Shown: positions 1 to 4,000 of the stretch, piece by piece
Layout: each line of letters starts with the position of its first letter
Position numbering within the stretch: position 1 is the first letter of the stretch
NCBI GenBank assembly: GCA_013153655.1
Contig: JAADEB010000036.1
Location: 1 to 10,346, forward strand
Direction of reading: 5' to 3'
DNA: 10,346 bases
From: Chlorobiota bacterium
Lineage (GTDB): Bacteria; Bacteroidota; Bacteroidia; Flavobacteriales; Flavobacteriaceae
Notes under the pieces: model-generated
The model's database searches: none
What the model saw: the letters and a program-made list of their open reading frames with translations, nothing else
What the model was told of the DNA's origin: nothing
Program-made: the position numbers and the translations under genes

Positions 1-297
1 TTCATAAATGTCTTTATTTATTGTTCAAAGTTAAAGTTTTTGTTTTTATGGGTGAATTCCATTTTAATAGAAAAATAAAAATGAAAGGAAGGGGAAAATT
101 ATTTTTTCTTTTCATAATCATCATAATAATTGTTTTTTTTGATTATATATTGGAAAAAATTCTATATATATAATAGGAGATTGTCAATATAATTGGTGTT
201 CATTTTTTTTAAGGAGTTCATTTTTTAATATGTATTAAATATTTTTACTTAAATTGTTTTTTTGTTATTTTTGTTTAAAATAAATTATTTTAAATAA
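1..297. other. AT-rich non-coding leader region
   Basis: This stretch is strongly AT-rich, with long T runs, and carries none of the GTTRAAYC-type repeats seen in the other two large intergenic regions. I see no convincing gene. A 30-codon open frame at 81-173 would encode a basic start followed by a run of Ile and Phe, but poly-T DNA gives such a frame by chance. An AT-only inverted repeat (TTATATAT at 143-150 against ATATATAA at 166-173) encloses a 15-nt loop. The region most likely holds the promoter and untranslated leader of the beta-barrel gene pair that follows. Confidence 0.6.
266..273 (+). promoter_or_regulatory. possible -7 promoter element upstream of the beta-barrel pair
   Basis: TATTTTTG matches the Bacteroidota -7 consensus TANNTTTG exactly and ends 24 nt before the ATG at 298. 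No good -33 TTG/TTTG partner lies at the expected distance. Because the surroundings are very AT-rich, a chance match is quite possible. Confidence 0.3.
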
Positions 298-909
298 ATG
301 AAAAAATTTTTTTGGCTTCTATTTTGGCTTCCGTTGGCCGGATTCGGGCAACAACAAGCCGTTCCACAAGCTTTGGTCAAGGGTACATTACTTATCGACG
401 GAGCCGCACAATTCGGTTTTTCTTCCTCCCGGACCAAGTATATTAGGGAAAATGCTACACATATAAATGAGCCGGAAACAAAATATTTTTTGCAAGGAGG
501 CATGGGTTATTTCCCGGTCGACAAGTTTGCCTTGGGGGTTAATATGCATTTGAGCAATATTTATGCGGAGAAAGGAGGATGGCTTTTACTTGCCGGACCG
601 TTTATGAGGATATATTTTCCTTCCCGTTCGGTTTATTTTTTCTTTCAAACGGGCATTTATTTCGGTACACAGAGAATATCAGTCAATCTCTACGGCGAAG
701 CTCCCCGGGCTTATTATCCTTTTCTTTTCAACTTTGAAGGTGCTTTTGGATTGAGCATGCCGCTGAACGATTATGTGCATTTCGAATTGACCGGAGGCTA
801 CGGCGCATATAGCGAAATGTTGGACAGGAAGGACCACTCCTACGACTATTCATATGGAATATGGGGAATAAAAATCGGATTTTCTCTGTTGATTCCCCAT
901 GGGAAATAA
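298..909 (+). CDS. small outer-membrane beta-barrel protein, first of a tandem pair
   Basis: The 203-residue product starts with a Sec signal peptide: MKK, a hydrophobic stretch to about residue 16, and a likely cut near GFG/QQQ. There is no lipobox cysteine. The rest alternates polar and aromatic/hydrophobic residues like an outer-membrane beta-barrel. Strand-like segments include 'YFPVDKFALGVNM' (71-83), 'GPFMRIYFP' (100-108), 'PLNDYVHFELTGGY' (155-168) and a closing strand 'GIKIGFSLL' (190-198). The short 'x-D-x-ALG' and 'PLNDYxHF' turns are typical of small Bacteroidota barrel proteins, but I cannot name a specific family or ligand. The ATG at 298 is the first possible start, because an in-frame TAA lies directly before it at 295-297. 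No Shine-Dalgarno is visible. The next gene, 26 nt downstream, is a paralogue and probably shares the transcript. Being a secreted barrel protein is fairly sure; its function is unknown. Confidence 0.8.
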   Translation: MKKFFWLLFWLPLAGFGQQQAVPQALVKGTLLIDGAAQFGFSSSRTKYIRENATHINEPETKYFLQGGMGYFPVDKFALGVNMHLSNIYAEKGGWLLLAGPFMRIYFPSRSVYFFFQTGIYFGTQRISVNLYGEAPRAYYPFLFNFEGAFGLSMPLNDYVHFELTGGYGAYSEMLDRKDHSYDYSYGIWGIKIGFSLLIPHGK

Positions 910-935
910 TTTATGTTAAACGAAAATTCAGCGCT

Positions 936-1514
936 ATGAAAAAAATATTTTGGTTGATGATATGGTTTCCCGCACTTGTTTGGTCGCAAGAAGGTAATAC
1001 ACGGGTGGCCAAGGGAAAATTTTATTTAAATGCATCTTCCCTGGCGCAATGGTCTTACATCACTTCCGGTTTCGGAGATTTTAGCAACGGCGAATCCGTT
1101 TATTTGCTTCAAGCGGGTGGTGGCTACACGGTGACGGATAATTGGGTGGCCGGTTTGAATGTTCGTTTGGATCATACGGACACTTGGATATCGAAGCCTA
1201 AATGGTTGGTGGGACCCTTTGTACGATATTACATACCTTACCGCCGGGTGCTCTTTTTTATGCATGGCGGAATGAGTTATGGAACGCAAAATTTGGAATT
1301 GGATTATGTTGTCGGTGCACCTGCTGGCAGTAGCATACATATTACCTATTTGAATTACGAATTTATGGCCGGGTTAGCTATTCCGCTCAACGATTATATT
1401 CATTTCGATATAATGGCCGGATATGACGCACTTACCTATAAAACCGATCGCGAACATAAAATAACGGAAAATTGGGGTATGAAATGGGGTTTTTCGGTTT
1501 TCCTGGATAAATAA
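936..1514 (+). CDS. small outer-membrane beta-barrel protein, second of a tandem pair
   Basis: The 192-residue product is a diverged paralogue of the preceding gene. Both begin with MKK(F/I)FWL and a signal peptide ending near a Gln (here 'VWSQ', about residue 18). Both also carry matching blocks: 'LVGPFVRYYIPYRRVLFF' (91-108) against 'LAGPFMRIYFPSRSVYFF', 'YGTQ' (115-118) against 'FGTQ', and 'GLAIPLNDYIHFDIMAGY' (146-163) against 'GLSMPLNDYVHFELTGGY'. The last strand 'WGMKWGFSVFL' ends two residues before the C-terminus, as expected for a barrel-closing strand. An in-frame ATG at 861 would extend the protein by 25 residues into the upstream gene. I chose 936 because it puts the signal peptide at the N-terminus. 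The most likely origin is tandem duplication followed by divergence, perhaps giving two related pores or surface proteins made together. Substrate and partner are unknown. Confidence 0.8.
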   Translation: MKKIFWLMIWFPALVWSQEGNTRVAKGKFYLNASSLAQWSYITSGFGDFSNGESVYLLQAGGGYTVTDNWVAGLNVRLDHTDTWISKPKWLVGPFVRYYIPYRRVLFFMHGGMSYGTQNLELDYVVGAPAGSSIHITYLNYEFMAGLAIPLNDYIHFDIMAGYDALTYKTDREHKITENWGMKWGFSVFLDK

Positions 1515-1567
1515 TGGGTGTTGCACCGTTAAACCGGGTGGCCCCGTAAACCGGAAAGAGAATTTAA

Positions 1568-1595
1568 TTCAACCTTAACTTTAACCTTAATTAAA
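1568..1595 (+). repeat. hexamer array TTAACY (left copy)
   Basis: Units TTCAACC, TTAACT, TTAACC and TTAATT follow one another with a six-base period after the first. A longer version of the same array (five units) sits at 9887-9916. Both lie directly before TCAGATAGTT and the 56-nt block, so the array is a regular part of the composite element. Confidence 0.6.
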
Positions 1596-1651
1596 TCAGA
1601 TAGTTACCTTTGTCATTCCGAAGGAGTTTACAACTGAGGAATCTCCTATTT
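1596..1651 (+). repeat. 56-nt intergenic repeat block (left copy)
   Basis: This block aligns without gaps to 9920-9975, with 49 of 56 positions identical; four of the seven differences are adjacent (1606-1609). It opens with TCAGATAGTT, then TTGTCATTCCGAAGGAG (1610-1626), then a centre ending ACTGAGGAATCTCC and TATTT. The GTCATTCCGA...GAGGAATCT frame resembles intergenic repeats that I recall as common in Bacteroidota genomes; I cannot search for copies here. Confidence 0.8.
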
Positions 1652-1653
1652 AC

Positions 1654-1685
1654 GTTGAATAGTTGAATTGTTGAAAAATTGAATA
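1654..1685 (+). repeat. octamer array GTTGAANN, four units
   Basis: Four units with an exact eight-base period: GTTGAATA, GTTGAATT, GTTGAAAA and ATTGAATA. The first six bases are nearly fixed and the last two vary. The right-hand locus has a matching four-unit array at 10045-10076. Confidence 0.75.
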
Positions 1686-1701
1686 GGTTGATTTACAGTT
1701 T

Positions 1702-1725
1702 GTTAAACCGTGGAATCGTTAAACC
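1702..1725 (+). repeat. octamer array GTTRAAYC, three units
   Basis: The units are GTTAAACC, GTGGAATC and GTTAAACC, in exact eight-base phase and running straight into the CGCCGTG hairpin unit. The right-hand locus shows the same junction (array into hairpin) at 10145-10188. Confidence 0.75.
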
Positions 1726-1746
1726 GCCGTGTCCGCCTCAGGCGGA
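1725..1746 (+). repeat. hairpin repeat unit, copy 1
   Basis: CGCCGTG is followed by the perfect hairpin TCCGCCTCAGGCGGA (1732-1746; six-base stem, TCA loop). Copies with the same CGCCGTG prefix lie at 1942-1963 and 10168-10188. Confidence 0.8.
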
Positions 1747-1758
1747 TTAAATCGATTA

Positions 1759-1771
1759 GCGGCTTCGCCGC
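1759..1771 (+). repeat. GCGGC-TTC-GCCGC hairpin
   Basis: A perfect five-base GC stem with a three-base loop lies 13 bases after the first CGCCGTG hairpin. No T run follows, so it is not a classical terminator. It may belong to the repeat element or be a REP-like palindrome. Confidence 0.5.
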
Positions 1772-1814
1772 ACTTTAACCTTTCGCCTTTTACCTTGTCC
1801 CTATATTATTGAGC

Positions 1815-1838
1815 GTTAAACCGTTAAATCGATTAATG
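1815..1838 (+). repeat. octamer array GTTRAAYC, second array at left locus
   Basis: GTTAAACC, GTTAAATC and a decayed GATTAATG follow one another in eight-base phase. This may begin a second, more decayed copy of the composite element that ends in the hairpin unit at 1942-1963. Confidence 0.6.
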
Positions 1839-1859
1839 ACTCAGTAACTTTTTACCACG

Positions 1860-1880
1860 TTTACCGTTTACCTTTTTACG
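1860..1880 (+). repeat. short heptamer run TTTACCN
   Basis: TTTACCG, TTTACCT and TTTTACG follow with a seven-base period, preceded by another TTTACC at 1851-1856. The surrounding strand (about 1846-1930) is pyrimidine-rich. The run is short and could be chance. Confidence 0.35.
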
Positions 1881-1941
1881 TCTCCCGAAAACACTTTCTC
1901 CTTGCTCCTTATGCCTTTTACCTCTTATTTGAGTATTTAAG

Positions 1942-1963
1942 CGCCGTGTCCGCCTCAGGTGGA
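1942..1963 (+). repeat. hairpin repeat unit, copy 2 (wobble variant)
   Basis: This copy matches 1725-1746 except for one base, C to T at 1960. The change turns one stem pair into G-U, so the hairpin would survive in RNA but be imperfect in DNA. A run of eight T (1974-1981) begins 10 bases later, too far for a normal intrinsic terminator. Confidence 0.7.
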
Positions 1964-2097
1964 AGGAAGCTCGTTTTTTTTGTTGAATCGAGCTATTACC
2001 CACATCAAATCATTTCGACAGGACAACCGGTCTCCTTATTCCGCCTTTATTTATGATTAGAGTCCTTGAAATGAAACGGGGGAAGGGGAAAATTGAT

Positions 2098-2105
2098 TAT
2101 ATTTG
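2098..2105 (+). promoter_or_regulatory. -7 promoter element for the yciO-type gene
   Basis: TATATTTG is a perfect match to the Bacteroidota TANNTTTG -7 consensus and ends 17 nt before the ATG at 2123, which predicts a short A-rich leader. No clear -33 TTG is seen at the usual distance. It lies outside the repeat arrays, so transcription of yciO and the gene after it may start here. Confidence 0.45.
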
Positions 2106-2122
2106 AATAAAAACTTTGCATT

Positions 2123-2746
2123 ATGGCCAAATACATTAAAATATATCCGGAAAACCCCGATTTTATTCGTGTCAGTGAGGCGGTGGATATTCTACGTAAC
2201 GGCGGTTTGGTCATTTACCCCACCGATACGGTTTACGGTTTGGGTGCGGCATTGAGCAAACCGCGTGCTATCGAACGGCTGGCGCAAATCAAAGGTATTA
2301 AACCAGAGAAAGCACGCTTTACACTTTTGTTTCACAGCCTGAGCCAAATGTCGGATTTTACCAAACAAATCGACACACCCACCTTTAAAATCATCAAGCG
2401 GGGTACGCCGGGACCATACACCTTTGTTTTGCCGGCTTCGCATCGCTTGCCTAAATTGTTCCAAAAACGCAAAACCATCGGATTTCGCATTCCCGATCAC
2501 CCTGTCATACGCGAGATGTTGAAAGAATTGGGCGAACCCATTGTCAATATCAGCATTCGCGACGAAGACGACCTGGTGGAATACACTACCGATCCGGAAT
2601 TGATTTACGAGAAATGGCATAAACGTGTGGATGCCGTAGTGGATGGCGGTATTTTGGAAAAAACACCTTCCACCGTTATCGACCTGAGCGGTGACGAACC
2701 CGAAATTCTCAGGGAAGGGAAAGGTGACCCGGACATCATCGGCTGA
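2123..2746 (+). CDS. yciO: YciO-type Sua5/YciO/YrdC family protein
   Basis: This 207-residue protein has the fold of L-threonylcarbamoyladenylate synthases, which make threonylcarbamoyl-AMP from Thr, bicarbonate and ATP for the t6A37 tRNA modification. Visible motifs are 'YPTDTVYGLGA' (32-42), 'TPGPYTFVL' (95-103), 'KRKTIGFRIPDHP' (115-127), 'TPSTVID' (181-187) and 'REGKGD' (197-202). The 'TPGPYTF...RKTIG' block and the 'TVIDL...REG' end resemble E. coli YciO more than TsaC. The TsaC/Sua5 KxR motif reads K57-G-I, and SxN reads S144-I-R. Those signature residues are therefore missing, as in YciO, whose biological role is less certain than that of TsaC. The length fits a single-domain protein without the Sua5 C-terminal domain. 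The ATG follows a -7 element by 17 nt. The next gene starts 38 nt downstream and is probably in the same operon. Family membership is sure; t6A synthase activity is inferred only. Confidence 0.9.
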   Translation: MAKYIKIYPENPDFIRVSEAVDILRNGGLVIYPTDTVYGLGAALSKPRAIERLAQIKGIKPEKARFTLLFHSLSQMSDFTKQIDTPTFKIIKRGTPGPYTFVLPASHRLPKLFQKRKTIGFRIPDHPVIREMLKELGEPIVNISIRDEDDLVEYTTDPELIYEKWHKRVDAVVDGGILEKTPSTVIDLSGDEPEILREGKGDPDIIG

Positions 2747-2784
2747 GGCAAAGTCAGGAATCGGAAAATTTGGTCTACCTTTAC

Positions 2785-3909
2785 ATGATGAAACCATTTG
2801 TACATCATATCGATAAGGAGCTGTTAGGGCTCAAAATGCTGCGTTTGATTACGGGAGCCGTTTTTGTTTTTTCCGGCGCCGTAAAGCTTATCGATCCTAT
2901 GGGAACCGTCATTAAGTTGGGGGATTATTTTGCGCCGGATGTGCTGAATTTGGCTTTTTTGATGCCATATCGTGAATATTTGGCTTTTGCTCTCATCATT
3001 ACGGAATTGTGGGTGGGACTGGCCATTTTGCTTCGTTACCGGCCCCGGATAACCTTTGTGGTATCCCTTTTATTGACGGGCTTCTTCCTCTTCCTGACGG
3101 CTTATACGCTCTACACGGGTAAGGTGACGGATTGCGGATGTTTTGGCGATGCGGTGAAATTGACCCCCATGCAGACTTTTATCAAAAATATTATTTTGAT
3201 GGGAGCCTTATTGGTTTTATACCGGTTTTACGGAAATGCTCCGGATCCCCGTCCCATGCCCAAGGCCATGATTTTGGCGTTGAGTTCGATTGTTTTTTTG
3301 GCTTTTGGGATTTGGACCCGCCATCATTTGCCGCTGATTGATTTCCGGCCTTATGCGGTGGGCAAAAATATCCGTAAGGGAATGGAAATTCCGCCGGATG
3401 CGCCGCGTTTCAAGTTTCGCGATATTTGGTATTACAGGATAAACGGAAAAGTTCGAAAATTTACGTCCGAAGAAGCCCCATGGGATATTCCGGGTGCCGA
3501 ATTCGTGCGGCGCGAAAGCCAAGTGGTCCAAAGGGGGTATGTGCCGCCCATCCATGATTTTAGCATCGAAAACGACAGTATTGAAATAACCGACAGCATT
3601 TTGGATGCGGATGATATTTACCTTATTTTGATTCCCTATCCCGGAAAACTCGATGCACGGGACACGCTCCGCCTGGGTGAGGTGTTGAAACGATTGAAAC
3701 GGAACGGCCGGCCTTATGTGATTGTGTCGGCCGATAAGGGTCGGCTTTTGGACCAATGGATTTGGAACAATAAACAAGAACTTTACTTTATGGATCCCAC
3801 GGCGCTCAAAACCGCCATTAGAACCCGTGTGGGTATAATGCATTTAAAGAATGCCAACATCATATCCAAAGAAACATTAAAGGATTTTTTGGATAACCGC
3901 AAAATATGA
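2785..3909 (+). CDS. BT_3928-family DoxX/MauE-like membrane protein with periplasmic Trx-like domain
   Basis: The 374-residue product has an N-terminal membrane domain like DoxX/MauE, with hydrophobic segments near 16-36, 63-83, 87-110, 133-149 and 160-177. The hallmark 'DCGCFGD' (116-122) lies between the third and fourth segments; C117 and C119 are the only cysteines. After 'LPLIDFRPYAVGKNI' (182-196) comes a soluble, probably periplasmic part. Its end ('RPYVIVSAD' 309-317, 'YFMDPTALKTAIRTRVGIMHLKN' 334-356) resembles a thioredoxin fold but has no CxxC. Such proteins are widespread in Bacteroidota; a redox role through the CxC pair is plausible but unproven. The open frame can extend to a TTG at 2770. 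I prefer the ATG at 2785 (the ATG at 2788 is equally possible), since neither has a Shine-Dalgarno. It follows yciO by 38 nt and is convergent with polA. Confidence 0.85.
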   Translation: MMKPFVHHIDKELLGLKMLRLITGAVFVFSGAVKLIDPMGTVIKLGDYFAPDVLNLAFLMPYREYLAFALIITELWVGLAILLRYRPRITFVVSLLLTGFFLFLTAYTLYTGKVTDCGCFGDAVKLTPMQTFIKNIILMGALLVLYRFYGNAPDPRPMPKAMILALSSIVFLAFGIWTRHHLPLIDFRPYAVGKNIRKGMEIPPDAPRFKFRDIWYYRINGKVRKFTSEEAPWDIPGAEFVRRESQVVQRGYVPPIHDFSIENDSIEITDSILDADDIYLILIPYPGKLDARDTLRLGEVLKRLKRNGRPYVIVSADKGRLLDQWIWNNKQELYFMDPTALKTAIRTRVGIMHLKNANIISKETLKDFLDNRKI

Positions 3910-3915
3910 AATCGA

Positions 3916-3944
3916 AATTTTATTGAATTCGAAATAATAAAATT
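3916..3944. terminator. possible weak bidirectional terminator between convergent genes
   Basis: A nine-base inverted repeat, AATTTTATT (3916-3924) and AATAAAATT (3936-3944), with an 11-nt loop, lies in the 91-nt gap between the stop codons of the convergent BT_3928-family and polA genes. The stem is AT-only and so weak. The position suits a shared terminator, and no better candidate is seen in the gap. Confidence 0.35.
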
Positions 3945-4000
3945 CCGAGTTTAAATATTTATCCTAAGCTTTGCTAAAAATTTCATTTCGACTTTTCCTC

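Larger units (their letters stand above)
1515..2122. other. repeat-filled intergenic region (left locus)
   Basis: Six hundred non-coding bases separate two genes that point the same way. No open frame here looks like a protein. The space is packed with short-period arrays, a 56-nt block shared with the right end of the window, three hairpins and pyrimidine-rich DNA. Individual elements are listed separately. A weak array-like start is visible directly after the beta-barrel stop: GTTAAACC at 1528-1535, then GTAAACC at 1546-1552. A six-base stem (AGCTCG 1968-1973, CGAGCT 1989-1994) with a T8 run in its loop lies near the right end. No standard terminator for the beta-barrel pair is evident. Confidence 0.7.

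Noticed and set aside
861..935. N-terminal extension of the second beta-barrel gene from an ATG at 861
   Set aside because: It would overlap the first gene and bury the signal peptide. The ATG at 936 gives MKKIFWL, matching the paralogue.
1949..1981. Intrinsic terminator formed by the hairpin at 1949-1963 and the T8 run
   Set aside because: Ten bases separate the stem from the T run, and the stem is imperfect, so it does not fit a standard terminator. It may still influence transcription.
1515..2122. tRNA or other known structured RNA in the left intergenic region
   Set aside because: I found no cloverleaf, CCA end or recognisable riboswitch core; the structure seen is explained by repeats and short hairpins.
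2192..2797. A 201-codon minus-strand frame opposite yciO, and 3217-3843 opposite the BT_3928-family gene
   Set aside because: Both are shadows of genes with clear family motifs on the other strand.
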